Below are positions 1 through 9,852 of a stretch of 64,000 nt of DNA, piece by piece. The notes under the pieces were generated by a model. It saw nothing but the letters and a program-made list of their open reading frames with translations, was not told where the DNA came from and did not search any database. Position 1 is the first letter of the stretch; each line of letters opens with the position of its first letter. This DNA is from Allomyces macrogynus ATCC 38327. Its lineage: Eukaryota > Blastocladiomycota > Blastocladiomycetes > Blastocladiales > Blastocladiaceae. Position numbers and translations under genes: made by a program. The stretch covers positions 523,225 to 587,224 of the forward strand of contig GG745330.1 in NCBI GenBank assembly GCA_000151295.1, written 5' to 3'.

Positions 1-627
1 CGACTGGACCGACGCGGACCGCACGAGCCGGTCGCGCCACGCCGTACCCGAGAAAACACGACGTAGGGTCGGTCGAGTACGTCCCGTCGCCGCGGCGCCA
101 GTGGGTGATTTCTCAGTGGAGAGTGCGGGTAGCGAACGCACGGTCGCGGACTTGCAGTCCGGGACAAGGTCCGCGTACTCGAGCGCGGCGAGGGACTTGA
201 TCGGGGACGGGGACGGGGATCGCGCGGGTGGTGACGGATTCGCCAGGTCCGGCCAGCTCGTGGTGTCGTGCGCGGCAGGCCGCCGCTTGGGTACGGTAAA
301 CCGCAGCCGGCGCCGTGCCGGGGACGAAGGGATCACACGAAACCGCGCGGGGCTCGCGGGCGTGGTCAACGGCTGCCGCCACGTCCTCGACCTGGCCTGC
401 TGGTCCGTTGGCGTGGGCCGGAACGCATTGATCCGCGGCGCGTCCGAGGGCATCGACGGCATGATGACGGGTTCCGGCGTGATGACGGGGTCGAGCGCAA
501 CGACAAAGTCGTCGAGACCCGACGAGCTGGCAGGGACGAGCGCCTGAACGAAGGGCCGAGCCGGTGGCGTCGATGTCGTCGCTCCCGCATGTCCAGGGAC
601 CGAGGCGTCGAACGACGGTTCAGCAAT
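1..627 (-). CDS. Partial uncharacterised protein, runs off the left edge
   Basis: The minus strand has an open frame from a likely acceptor (ttccacag, ending at 628) to the window edge, about 209 codons without a stop. The translation is rich in Ser, Pro, Ala and Arg. Short stretches such as AALEYADLVPDCK and RRVFSGTAWRDRLVRS look like protein rather than GC-driven noise. Codon third positions favour C and G, like the sure genes nearby. No family is recognised. The first exon was not found. The minus-strand sequence upstream (628-1200) is pyrimidine-rich, as expected of an intron or leader. The alternative is that translation starts at an internal ATG near 480. The long plus-strand frames over the same bases are read as shadows. 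Confidence 0.4.
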   Translation of the reverse strand, partial: MAEPSFDASVPGHAGATTSTPPARPFVQALVPASSSGLDDFVVALDPVITPEPVIMPSMPSDAPRINAFRPTPTDQQARSRTWRQPLTTPASPARFRVIPSSPARRRLRFTVPKRRPAAHDTTSWPDLANPSPPARSPSPSPIKSLAALEYADLVPDCKSATVRSLPALSTEKSPTGAAATGRTRPTLRRVFSGTAWRDRLVRSASVQS

Positions 628-1208
628 GGAGGCTGTGGAAATGGGAGGGGAAAATGGGTGCGCGTGCTGTCAGTCAATTGTGGACGGAGGAACCGGTTTT
701 GTCAGGGCACAGCAGCAAAGGCGGCGCTGCTTTCGCATTATATTTTCAACCTTTCAACGCCCCTCGCAGCAGAAAAAAAGACGCGCGAAGATGGGAGGAA
801 AGAGGACGCGCCGGCCGGTGGGAGAGGAGGTTATGGAGGAGTTGTGGAAAGATGGTTTGGGGCGGGCAAAAAAGATGGGAACGATCCACGGCGGCGGTCG
901 GAGAGGGAGATGGAGAGCAAGGAGGGGCCCGATCAACAAACTGGAGAAGTCCCGTTGTCACCGACGCGACAGTCGGGAGAGAGTGAAGAGAAGAGGGTCC
1001 GTTCGTCTAGACATGACCAGGACAGGACGGCGGAGATGGTGGAGATGATGGTACAATCCAGTTGCTTGTGGAGTTGTCGGAGGGGGCGATGCGAGGACCA
1101 AAAACGCAGAAAAAAGGCAGCGAAAGGTATGACGACGAAAGGAGGGGCGCAAGGGCGAAAGCAGCACCGCGGTACGAAATAACAGTAACAGCGGGTCAGT
1201 AGGCGCGA
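628..1208. other. Intergenic or leader DNA, strand-asymmetric
   Basis: This stretch is purine-rich on the plus strand, with many gaagag, ggagatgg and aaaaaag runs. It lies between the 5' side of the partial minus-strand gene and the 3' end of the proline-motif gene. Plus-strand frames here are long but have arginine-rich, family-free translations. I see no gene. It most likely holds the leader, a first intron or the promoter of the partial gene. Confidence 0.4.
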
Positions 1209-2615
1209 TTACGCACCCTGGCGGTTCAGCTCCACGCCCGAGTCGGTCACCGTGCTGGCACGGCGCGCCGTCGAACCCTTTTTGCGCGAGATGCCCGTCA
1301 GGTCCGGCTCGACAATCATGATTCGGCGGTTGACCATGGTGCTCGACGACGCGGGCGTCACAGTCGGCTTGCCGGCAGTTCGCGGCGTCGAGGCCGACGC
1401 GGCCGCGGGCGAGGCGGGAGTCAGGTCGGGGAACGAAATGCCGCGATTGCTGGTTGCTGGGACCGGTTCAGGCTTGGGTGGCGCATTTGCAGCGGTAGCG
1501 GCGTGGGCAGGAACGGGCGTAGCAGTCGGTTCGGATGGCGCAGTCTGCTGCTCAGTGCTCTTCGGCTGGGCCTCAGCCGCGGTCGCACTCGGCTCCTGCT
1601 TCGACGGCTGTTGGGGTTGCGAGTCAGGGACGGGGGCGGGAACGGCGACGGCAACGGCCGGTTGTGGCGGCTCGTCGACGGCGGGCACGACCGGGTCGGC
1701 CGCCTTGAAACCGTCGTTCTTGTCCGCGTTGGCAGGCAACGCCTCCTCCTTTTCCGTCGGTTGTGGTTCAGTATCGGCCTGTGCGATCGCATCGGAGGCG
1801 GGACTTGCTGCAGCACCTGCGCCTGCAGCTGCCGGCGTGACCGCAGAAGCGTCCGCGTTGACGTCGTCCGATTGCTGCTCGGGCTGGGTCGGCACAGTGT
1901 CCTCGTCCTCGTTCGAGTTGATCGACGAGACCGGGCGGCGCACAATCGGCTCCTTGCGCAGAATCACAATTTCCGGGCGCCCGTCGGCCGCGGCCGACGA
2001 CGATGCGCCCGTCGGGGTTGCACCCGCACCGGCGGCACCCGCGCTTGCGGCCATGGCCGCGGCCAAGGGCACGCGGCGCTTCTTTTTCTTTCCGCCCCAC
2101 CACGTGCGCTTAACGTGGTTTTCCGGGTACGGCGTGGGCGAGCGAATGAGTGCGAGCTTGCGTGCCTTGCGCTGGCCCGACCTCGACGCGGCAATGGCCG
2201 CAGCAGCGGCCGCAGCCGGTGCCTGGCCGTCGGCGGTCCCGTCGGTCGAGGAGCGGCGCGACAGCGAAAACGCCCGCTTGAGCGTCGTGCGCCAGGCGGG
2301 TGCGCGCTTGTTGCGCGGGTGTACGTGCGGGTGTTCCGGGTAGGGCGTGGGCGACCGCATCAGCTGCGGCAGCGAGAGCGTGCGCGTGAACTTGAGCGTG
2401 CGCGGTGGGGGCGGCGGGAGCGTGCCGGCAGCGGTAGACGACGAGGCACTCTCGGTCGGGGCCGGGCGCGGGAGCGACGAGGCCGGAACGCGACCACCGG
2501 CGCCCTCGGCGTCGGCGTTCCCGCCATTGCCGCCGAAGCCGAACAGGCGCGTCAGCAGCGGCTGCTTCTTCTCCGGGAATGGCGTCGGGTGCCGCGCGAG
2601 AGGGATGCTGCGCAT
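1209..2615 (-). CDS. Low-complexity protein with three PTPxPE motifs
   Basis: Single-exon frame of 468 residues from the ATG at 2615 to a stop at 1209. I chose this start because the frame continues upstream, but that part is pyrimidine-rich and leader-like and the motif pattern begins here. Near the N-terminus the protein carries a repeated short motif: HPTPFPE (residues 9-15), SPTPYPE (about 89) and SPTPYPE (about 160). Each follows R or a basic/hydrophobic residue and precedes basic clusters such as KKKKRR. The middle is Ala/Pro/Gln/Glu-rich and probably disordered. The C-terminus regains conserved-looking sequence (RRIMIVEPDLTGISRKK). No known domain is recognised. The motif could be a docking site or a proline-directed kinase site (inference). 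Confidence 0.6.
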   Translation of the reverse strand: MRSIPLARHPTPFPEKKQPLLTRLFGFGGNGGNADAEGAGGRVPASSLPRPAPTESASSSTAAGTLPPPPPRTLKFTRTLSLPQLMRSPTPYPEHPHVHPRNKRAPAWRTTLKRAFSLSRRSSTDGTADGQAPAAAAAAAIAASRSGQRKARKLALIRSPTPYPENHVKRTWWGGKKKKRRVPLAAAMAASAGAAGAGATPTGASSSAAADGRPEIVILRKEPIVRRPVSSINSNEDEDTVPTQPEQQSDDVNADASAVTPAAAGAGAAASPASDAIAQADTEPQPTEKEEALPANADKNDGFKAADPVVPAVDEPPQPAVAVAVPAPVPDSQPQQPSKQEPSATAAEAQPKSTEQQTAPSEPTATPVPAHAATAANAPPKPEPVPATSNRGISFPDLTPASPAAASASTPRTAGKPTVTPASSSTMVNRRIMIVEPDLTGISRKKGSTARRASTVTDSGVELNRQGA

Positions 2616-3426
2616 GGCTGCGGGGTGGGCAGGTGGCGGCGGGCGGGCGGCAGGGACGAGAGACGAGGGCAGACAGGGAGCGAGAGGGTGGGGAAGGTTA
2701 GGCAACAGGACGCAGGCGACGAAAGAGCAGAATTTGAGGCGGAAGGGGTGCGGCGACGGGTCCTGCGTCGTACGTTGCAACGTACGCATGGCACACACGG
2801 CAAAGAGGCTCGTTCGGCGAGGGCGGGAAGGGGTGCTTGGCGAGACCGACGGCGGCACACGGCGACCGGGCAGCGGCGAGTGCGGGCGGTTGGGAGAAGT
2901 AGCGAGGGTGGGCGACGGCGGAGTGTTGAGCGGCAGTTTCTCTGAAGTGGCAGTCGACGGCGGGTCGACGGCACACCACAAGCGGGCGGGCGACCTGTGT
3001 GCCCGCTTGGCAGGCGGGCGTGCCAGCCGCAACGTGGGGGCGGCCGAGTGGTGACCATTTTCTGCCTTTGCAACGCGAACTTCACGAAGCGCGACCTGGC
3101 AGGGCACCGCATGCGCGACTGGAGCACGTGGCCTGGCGCACACTGATTGGCGCCGCTGCCCCGAGGGCAGACAGACAGTGGGTCGCTTGGCCATCCGCGC
3201 CCCGAGGCGGACCTGGGGCACCTCGATTCTCCCCGCACGCGCCGTTGTCGTGTGCGTGTCGCAGCAGCAGCAACAATCAAATGGAAATCAGCACGCCCAA
3301 ATCGCACCCATCCGACACGCTCTACTTGGTCGGCGCCGTCGCCCCTGCCTTCTCCACCGCGTCGGTCTTGCACGCCGCGACCAGCGCCTCGTCCTCTGCA
3401 GCAGCCTCCTCGTCCTTGGCCGCGAC
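2616..3426. promoter_or_regulatory. Upstream region of the proline-motif gene and TAN1 3' flank
   Basis: About 800 bases between the start of the proline-motif gene and the TAN1 stop. The minus strand just upstream of 2615 is C/T-rich, as expected of a leader. Bases 3322-3426 read, in frame with TAN1 and beyond its TGA, as an acidic/alanine-rich 34-codon extension (see findings). No separate gene is recognised. Confidence 0.4.
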
Positions 3427-4532
3427 TCACTCGTCGATCCCCTTGGCGTAAACCTCGTGCAGGTTGAACCGCCGCAGCCGCACGTAACGCCCACCGTGCA
3501 CGACGCACACGCCGGCGACGCCGCGAATCACCTCAATCACTACGCTCATCTCCGGCTGCGTCAGATTGACGGCGTGTCCGGTGTCAACCAGTGGCTGTGC
3601 GAGCTTGGCAATGAGCCGGTCGCGGTCCACGCGCGGGTTGTTACGGATCTTGACGTTGAGCGCAAACTACAATCGATCAATGCACACGAGTCAGTTCCAC
3701 CCTCTCCGCACGCACATATCGGATGTGGTCAACATACCGATGCCTTGTCCTCCTTGCTCTCGTTCGGCGGGTTCTTCACCAGATCCGCAACCGTTTTGGC
3801 AATCTCATCCTCGTCGGCCTTACACGTCGCCTGGAACGGAATAATGCGGTGCGCAAACCGCGTGCGCGGCGCCTTGCGCTCACCATCACCCCCCACGAGC
3901 TCCTCGAACATGTTCTCAACCACGCGCACCGGGTCGACGGCCGAGGCCAGCGCGGCCGGCGTGAGCTGCAGGAACAGGAGGCAGTCGGTCGCCATGCCCA
4001 GGTGCTGCAGGTGTGACGAGTGGAAGTTATCGCCCTTGCTCTCGGCCAGGTTCGACAGTTCGCGCGCGATATCGTCTTCAATAGACGACGCGGCCGCGGC
4101 GGCGGGCTTGGACTCGACGTTGGCGTCGGTCGAGGCAGCCGCTGGGGCGGACGTGGCCGCAAGCGCATCCGCGTAGAGCGACTCGAGTTGCTACTCGATT
4201 GGGGCGGACAAGTCAGGCTACGCCGGCGCTCGTACAGCACACGAAGACAGCTGAAATACCTCAGTGATCAGGCCCGATACTTCCTTGGACGCCATGCGCT
4301 CCTTGCCCTTGGTCGCCGACACAAAGAATCCGACCATGCCGGGCGTCAATTGCACCTGGGTTTCAGGAACCGTCAGCTTTTGATGAACAGGTCCGGCGGT
4401 TGGATTCGGTCAGTTGTGCTGAATTACTTCGTTGCCCGTACGGCGCTGGCGTTTGGGGCCACCAGCCGACTTGGAATCGCCGTCGCCTTGGAAAAACCGC
4501 TTCTTGCTGCGTTCTTTGTTGTCGCCGGCCAT
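3427..4532 (-). CDS. TAN1: THUMP-domain tRNA acetylation factor TAN1/THUMPD1
   Basis: TAN1 is the tRNA-binding partner of the Kre33/NAT10 acetyltransferase that makes N4-acetylcytidine 12 in tRNA-Ser and tRNA-Leu. Four exons (4532-4428, 4376-4260, 4190-3738, 3666-3427) join in phase 0 throughout and give 304 residues, close to the yeast protein. The basic N-terminus (KKRFF, PKRQRR) is typical. The N-terminal module TPGMVGFFVSATKGKE matches the family start. The THUMP core shows RTRFAHRIIPFQATCKA, FALNVKIRNN and VVIEVIRGVAGVCVV, followed by YVRLRRFNLHEVYAK. Introns are 51, 69 and 71 nt, and the 51-nt intron is among the shortest here. The start ATG is 307 bp from that of MRM2, transcribed divergently. 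Confidence 0.9.
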
Positions 4533-4839
4533 GCTTGCGTGGATTGCTGCTGGTTGTGCGCCGAATTCGGGTGGGAAGGGAGCGAATGGCTGTCGCCAAG
4601 TGGTTGTAACTTGTTGCAGGTCGCTTCGGTTGATCAGCAAACAGATGCAAGGAGCAGTCGATGCTGGGTCAACGGCCATCATCAACTCGCACTCCTTCAC
4701 TCCGACCAGCTCATGATCCTCCAGCTCTTTTGAAAGCATCAAGGAGGGCGATTCGATTTGGACCGCCGCACGAACCAGCCTACTTATCATTGCAGCAACA
4801 CCCGTCACGCCTCTGTTGATCGCAAATTTTGTCACCAAG
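4533..4839. promoter_or_regulatory. Shared promoter region, TAN1 and MRM2
   Basis: A 307-bp gap separates two divergent start codons. It is less GC-rich than the flanking coding DNA. No clear TATA box was found. It must carry the start sites of both genes, which both act in RNA modification. Confidence 0.5.
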
Positions 4840-6037
4840 ATGGTTGTAAGCGGCTCTTCCAAGCAATGGCTCCGGCGACACGTCTCCGACGCATTTGTTC
4901 GGCAAGCGCGCGACGCGGGCCTGCGGTCGCGCGCCGCCTTCAAGCTCAAGGAAATCCAGGGCAAGCACCGGATTTTGGACCAGGCCAAGTCGTGGTTGGT
5001 CAGTTCAATTTTGTCAAACAACACTCGACGGCGACAACGAGTTCACGTCGCTCACGGTCACTGGCACACTAGACTGCGGTGCCGCGCCCGGTGGGTGGAC
5101 GCAGGTCGCGACGGGTCTGGTGCAGGCTCCAGGTCGCGGGTTTGTTGTCGCGATTGATTTGCTCCCGCTCGACCCGCCCGTCAAACAGGCGATGTGCCTG
5201 CAACAAGTACGCACCCAACTCGCTTGTTTGATTCGGTGGAGAACATGGAGCGAAGTGTGCTGGACCGGAATTGACATCGCATTTGTGGCCAGGACTTCAC
5301 CCTGCCCGCGACGCAAGACCGGATCCGCAGCCTGGTCCGCCAGTACCACGTTCTCCGCGCCGAGGAGGTCAAGGAGCGACGGCTCGCACGGCAGAAAATG
5401 CGGAACACGGCGGCGTCTGCATCACCTGCACCTGACGAAGCTGTCGATGCACCGAGGCCGGAACCACAATCTGCACCAGCAAGACCCGACAAGGTGACCG
5501 CGGAGACGGTGGAGAAGCTGCACACTGTGTCGGCGCGGCCCGTGGACGTGGTTCTCAGCGACATGGCGCCGAGTACGTTCATTCTCCGCGCGCGTTCGCC
5601 GATTGCGCCTTTCTTACCTTTTCATCCGCCGCAGGCTTTTCGGGAAACAAGTCGCTCGACCGGCTGCGCACGGTGGGTCTCGCCGAGTCGGCGCTCGATT
5701 TTGCTGTCCCGCTGTTGCGGCCCGGTGGGCACTTTTGCTGCAAGGTACGATACTCGCTCGCGTCTCTGGCTGTGCTGGGCATCACCTGATCGTTTTGTCT
5801 GCTCCACAGATCTTGCAGGGCCCCGAGGCCGACTCGCTGCGCACGCGCATGCGCGCGTTGTTTGAGAATGTGTTTTACGAGAAGCCCAAGAGCAGTCGCA
5901 CGGAATCGGCCGAAGGGTTCCTTGTCGGGGTTGGGTTCCGCGTGCCGGGCTCCGAGCCGGCAACAGGTGGGCCCGCAGCAAGCCAGGGTGGGGTTGAGCT
6001 GGACGTTGTTGCTTCAGAGCCCGAGGTAAAACAATAG
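4840..6037 (+). CDS. MRM2: Mitochondrial 21S/16S rRNA 2'-O-methyltransferase (FtsJ/RlmE family)
   Basis: The FtsJ/RrmJ fold methylates a ribose in the peptidyl-transferase loop of mitochondrial large rRNA using S-adenosylmethionine. Motifs in order: SSKQWLRRHVSDAFV, RSRAAFKLKEIQGKHRIL, the SAM loop DCGAAPGGWTQVA, VVAIDLLPLDPP, DVVLSDMAP, the LRPGGHFCCK strand, and a C-terminus KPKSSRTESAEGFLV. The K-D-K-E residues of the family appear to be present. Clear exons are 5293-5572, 5635-5744 and 5810-6037, and the exon ending at 5206. The first junction (exon from 4840, next exon reaching DCGAAPGG at about 5073) does not close: donor gtcagt at 4999 and acceptor ctag ending 5072 miss by one base. 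A one-base assembly deletion or an odd splice site is likely. MRM2/FTSJ2 is preferred over cytoplasmic TRM7 because of the short C-terminus. Confidence 0.85.
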
Positions 6038-6172
6038 ATGAGCGTTGCGTGAATCAGACACGTTACGGTTGGGATCAGGATGCAAGTGGCGGGGCAAAGA
6101 AATCCATTCAAAGTATGCACAAGGGAAGGGTGGGAATCAAGGCGGCCACGGCAACAACGAACGACGACGGAT

Positions 6173-6737
6173 TCACTGCTCGTTTGGATTTTGGATGACG
6201 ATCATCAAGTACTCCTTGTCTAAGTGGGGGGACCAGGGCGCATTAGAACCGCCAATCGCACTGCGGCGCACGACGTGAGCGAAAGACACACCTGGTGCGA
6301 CCATGATCTCGTGCTTTTTGGACCGGATGCGCAGGAACGTGAGGTCGTTCTAGTCACCGGCAAACAGCATTAGGTCTGATCAGTCTCGCGTCGTCAATGC
6401 CATTCTGAGCAAATGACGCGTACTTGCGGGTCCAAGTCGCGTACAACCGACCGCGCCTTGCTTGCGAGCTGCGTGATGAGCGCAGAGTATTGGACCGTAA
6501 GCGAGTTGTCGAGCGTCGACCGGATTGGAATGCCCTCGCTGTTCACAATGACAATGCCCTGCACTCCCTTGTGCGCCGATAACCGCTTGATCGTTTCCTC
6601 GACTTCACTCTACGAGGGCAGCGTCGTGCATGCGCGGAGCGATGGTGAATGAGCGGTGGTGAATGAGCGTGGCGACTCAAAATGCATGACAAGATCCGAC
6701 CGCGCCCTCAATTACGAGGTGCCGTGATCCGAACCAT
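6173..6737 (-). CDS. DYNLRB1: Dynein light chain, roadblock type (LC7)
   Basis: Roadblock/LC7 light chains dimerise on the dynein intermediate chain and serve cytoplasmic and flagellar dynein. Exons 6609-6424, 6349-6292 and 6219-6173 give [37 protein letters not shown] joined to [17 protein letters not shown], and [14 protein letters not shown]. The match to the animal protein is nearly residue for residue. The only start that fits is an ATG at 6737-6735 forming a three-nucleotide coding exon before a 125-nt intron ending cgtag. This gives 97 residues, against 96 in humans. Downstream junctions are secure, the first exon less so. The gene is divergent from mS35. Confidence 0.88.
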
Positions 6738-7175
6738 GGCGCTGGATGGGGCTAGGCGCGATGCGGATAGTCGGCACCGAGGTTGGTAGCGTTCGAATGT
6801 CGACCACTTGCTCGAAAGTCGTGAGCGAGAAAAGTTGACGGGGACGCGCGACCTGCGGCCGACGCGAGGCACGGACAAATCATGATTTGCACGTGCTCAG
6901 CGATGTTGGCTCGCCCCGGCCAGCTGCTCTCCTTTGCTCAACCGATCAACTGTTGCTCTGGCCAGCTGTTGCTGCAAATCGAGCCCGCGCCTGACCAGAA
7001 ACGACCAGCCTGCAACGACTTGCGGCAGCCATCTTGTTGGCGTCAACTGGACCAGTTTCCGGAGTTTGAACGCTGCGAAATCCGCGGGACCCTTTCGACC
7101 GCGAGCCAATTTGCCCGGCCCCACCTCAACTCGACCCCCCCCCCCCCCCCTGGCCCCCCCTCGCAGATCCGCACC
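6738..7175. promoter_or_regulatory. Shared promoter region, DYNLRB and mS35
   Basis: About 440 bp between divergent start codons. Near the mS35 start it contains a run of 16 C (7135-7150) and a second run of seven C (7154-7160). The 9-mer ggccagctg occurs twice (near 6909 and 6961). No gene is seen in it. Confidence 0.45.
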
Positions 7176-7995
7176 ATGCTGGCCACCGCCGCCCCCACGA
7201 CGGCGCGCGCCGTCGTCCTTCGCGCAACCGCCACGCGCTCGCTGCACGCGACCGCGACCCATTTCGCGCGCCGGCGCGGTCAGAGCTCCGCGCAGTCGTC
7301 GTCTGGCCACCCGAACCTAGACGCGGTCATGGCGGAAATGTCGCTCGACCCGGTCCGGCAGTGGCGCGGGGACGGTCCGTCGCGGTACCAGCAGGCGCTC
7401 GTGACCGAGGCCGTGCTCGTGCGCAGCTACCTCGAAAAAGTCAAGCACGAGTTCCCCGTGCTCAAGGAGACGATGAACGTGGAGCCCTACGTCGCGCCCA
7501 AGTTTGAAGAGTACCTGCGGTTCCGCATCGTCGACCACCCGCTCGACCGGTCGCACCCGATGAGCCGCAAGGTGACGCTGATCGTGCGCCTGAGCGAGCT
7601 GATCAAGGCCGAGAAGCTGTCGGCACAGGAAACGCACGCGCTCCAGCTGCTCGCTGGGCCGCGGTACTGCCCCGTCGAGAAGACGTTTACCATGGCCGCC
7701 GACCGGTTCCCGTACCGCGCGCAGAACAAGCGGTTCCTCGGCGACACGTTTGCCGAGCTGCTGCGCCAGGCCAAGGTACTGCGTGACCGACCGACCGGTT
7801 CGTGTCACTCATTCGCTCCGTCAAGCCTGACCGCGTCTCCTTTTTGTATGTTAGGCCAATGCCACGGCATTCGAGGACGTGCCATTGGACACGCGTCACG
7901 CCGAAAAGAAGATCAAAGCCCGCGCAAAGGAGGCCAAGCTCAAGTTCCCCAAGGAGTGGCTGCTGCCTACAAAGTCCAAGGCCAAGCGCGCCTAA
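7176..7995 (+). CDS. MRPS35: Mitochondrial small ribosomal subunit protein mS35
   Basis: mS35 (Rsm24 in yeast, MRPS35 in animals) is a structural protein of the mitoribosomal small subunit. Exons 7176-7775 and 7855-7995 are separated by a 79-nt intron (gtactg..gttag) and give 246 residues. The N-terminus (MLATAAPTTARAVVLRATATR) is Ala/Arg/Thr-rich with no acidic residue, a good mitochondrial presequence. The conserved block reads SRKVTLIVRLSELIKAEKLS, LLAGPRYCPVEKTFTMAADR and FPYRAQNKRFLGDTFAELLR. The C-terminus is lysine-rich. The ATG at 7176 is the first after the poly-C leader, while the open frame further upstream looks like leader. Confidence 0.88.
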
Positions 7996-8115
7996 GTTTT
8001 GCGCTGTCCCGTCTCTAATGTCTAGCAGTTCAAGCGATTTATTTTGGTTTTTGTGTCTGACAATCTAGCGAGTCTCAATCCATGAAAGATGCGAAAGATG
8101 CGAATGATGGCCTCT

Positions 8116-9546
8116 CTAAGCATCAACCTTGGCCGCAATCGCGCGCTCCAGCGCCGTGACCAACCGGTCCACGGCATCCTCAGCGAGCTGGTAGTGCATG
8201 ACGACGCGAATCTGGCCTGTGGCGCCACCAAAAATGTGAATCGGGGCCGCATCGTCGCGCACGTCCTCTGCTGCCGCCTTGGCCCAGTCGTTGGCCGTGA
8301 GCCCGACGGAGCTCACGTCGGCATAGACAATGTTCGTGTCGACTGGGTCGTTTTCAATCTTGACGCCGAGCCGGCGCAGGTGCTCGACCAAGGTCGCGGC
8401 CAACTTGTGCGTGCGCGCGAGTTGCAGCGGGAACACGTTGTCGAGCGCGTACATGGCCGCCGCGGCCAAAACCCCGGCCTGCCGCCACCCACCGCCGTAC
8501 ATTTTGCGCAGGTGCCGCGCGCGCTTGATGAACGTGGCGGGACCGACGAGAGCACTGCCAACGGGCGCGCCGAGCCCCTTGGAAAAGCAAACCGAGATCG
8601 AATCACACAGCCGGCCCCACTCGGCCAACTCCGTCCCCGTCTGAATCGCCGCATGCCAGAGCCGCGCGCCGTCCATGTGCACGGGAATCTCGCGAGCGTG
8701 CGCAACCTCGTTCATCGCCTTCAAATCCGCGAGCGGCATGACCGACCCGTGCAGCGTGTTCTCGACACAGACGAGCCGCGTGGGCGCGCCGTGCGCGTCG
8801 CCGTCATCAGGTACCGCGTGCAATTCCACGTCGTGCGCCGTCAAGTGCGGTTGGGCGCGTTCGCCGCGCGCGTGCTGGCCCTCGACGTCAACGGCAATCA
8901 CCTTGGCACCGCAGTGCGCGGCGATCCCGCCAGCCTCCCACATGTGCACGTGCGCGCGCCCGTCAGCGAGGACTGAGTGCGGCGCGCCGCCGCGCAGGTG
9001 CGTGCGGATGCCGAGCTGGTTCGACATGGTCCCGGACGCGCAGAAGAGCGCGGCTTCGTGTCCGAGGAGGGTCGCGACGCGGTGCTCGAGAGCGACGATG
9101 GTCGGGTCTTCCTGGAAGTTGTCGGAAATGGATGAGATATCGGAGCGGCAGTGGACAGGATGGCCGAGAAGAACAAGAATACGGACCCCGAACACGTCGT
9201 CACCGACGGGCGCCTGCACCATGGCCGCGAGCATGTCGGGCGACGGAACCGTGACCGTGTCGGACCGGAAGTCGTAGGCGACGGCCGCAGGCCCCTTCAG
9301 ATGGTCGGGAGTGGCCGTGGCGGGGGCAGCGGTGCCGAGGTACGTCATGGCGGGTGCAGAGGTGCGGATGTACGTTCGCTTGACGGTACAAGAGTTGAGC
9401 GCAGGCGCGTAGTGGGGCGCCTGGCGCAATTGGGAGCGGCAGGCTGGAAGTTGAGCAAGTCGATCAAGGAGCGGCGACCGGGTCAGGAGCGTGGATGCGA
9501 GCTGGAGAGAGCGGATCCCCGGCACAGACGGGACAGACATCATCAT
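8116..9546 (-). CDS. GLY1: L-threonine aldolase, low-specificity, PLP-dependent
   Basis: The enzyme cleaves L-threonine or allo-threonine to glycine and acetaldehyde. Exons 9546-9187 and 9111-8116 give 451 residues. Motifs: YDFRSDTVTVPSPDMLAAM near residue 92, the GDDVFG-EDPT junction across the intron, HEAALFCASGTMSNQLG, HMDGARLWHA for PLP contacts, and SVCFSKGLGAPVGS with the Schiff-base lysine. The 75-nt intron is a multiple of three and stop-free, so an unspliced reading would insert 25 residues in the middle of a conserved motif. The roughly 90-residue N-terminal extension is Ser/Ala/Arg-rich and may be a mitochondrial leader. An internal Met at TYLGTAAP would give a cytosolic form. Confidence 0.9.
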   Translation of the reverse strand: MMMSVPSVPGIRSLQLASTLLTRSPLLDRLAQLPACRSQLRQAPHYAPALNSCTVKRTYIRTSAPAMTYLGTAAPATATPDHLKGPAAVAYDFRSDTVTVPSPDMLAAMVQAPVGDDVFGVRILVLLGHPVHCRSDISSISDNFQEDPTIVALEHRVATLLGHEAALFCASGTMSNQLGIRTHLRGGAPHSVLADGRAHVHMWEAGGIAAHCGAKVIAVDVEGQHARGERAQPHLTAHDVELHAVPDDGDAHGAPTRLVCVENTLHGSVMPLADLKAMNEVAHAREIPVHMDGARLWHAAIQTGTELAEWGRLCDSISVCFSKGLGAPVGSALVGPATFIKRARHLRKMYGGGWRQAGVLAAAAMYALDNVFPLQLARTHKLAATLVEHLRRLGVKIENDPVDTNIVYADVSSVGLTANDWAKAAAEDVRDDAAPIHIFGGATGQIRVVMHYQLAEDAVDRLVTALERAIAAKVDA

Positions 9547-9852
9547 TGTGGCGGCAACTGGAGCATGGCCATCCAATATGGAGAGTCGAAGTCGAAAACG
9601 CGCCTTTTGTAGTCGGGCGATAAATACCCGTTGGGGTTGGTGCTGATCGAAGAGCCCGCAGGTTGGGCCGCATCCGGGCTTTGCTGCTTGGCACGTGTGT
9701 GGCAACACGAATTCAGCAGAAGCGTGCAGGTTCTATTTGCTCTCGACCTTTTCGCCTGGACGACGACAGCCGCGGCAAACCTGCATGAATATTTCTTCGA
9801 ATACGATCCGTGAGCAGCTGCAAGCGGCAACATTATCCGTAGCCTTAGCGCC
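9547..9852. promoter_or_regulatory. Shared promoter region, threonine aldolase and secreted protein
   Basis: A 306-bp gap between divergent start codons with a lower GC content than the genes. It contains gataaatacc (near 9619), a possible TATA-like element for the minus-strand gene. Function is inferred from position only. Confidence 0.4.

Noticed and set aside
1252..2945. Plus-strand open frames of 363 and 480 codons opposite the proline-motif gene
   Set aside because: Antisense shadows of a GC-rich low-complexity gene. Arg/Gly/Ala/Val-rich, no family, and they overlap each other.
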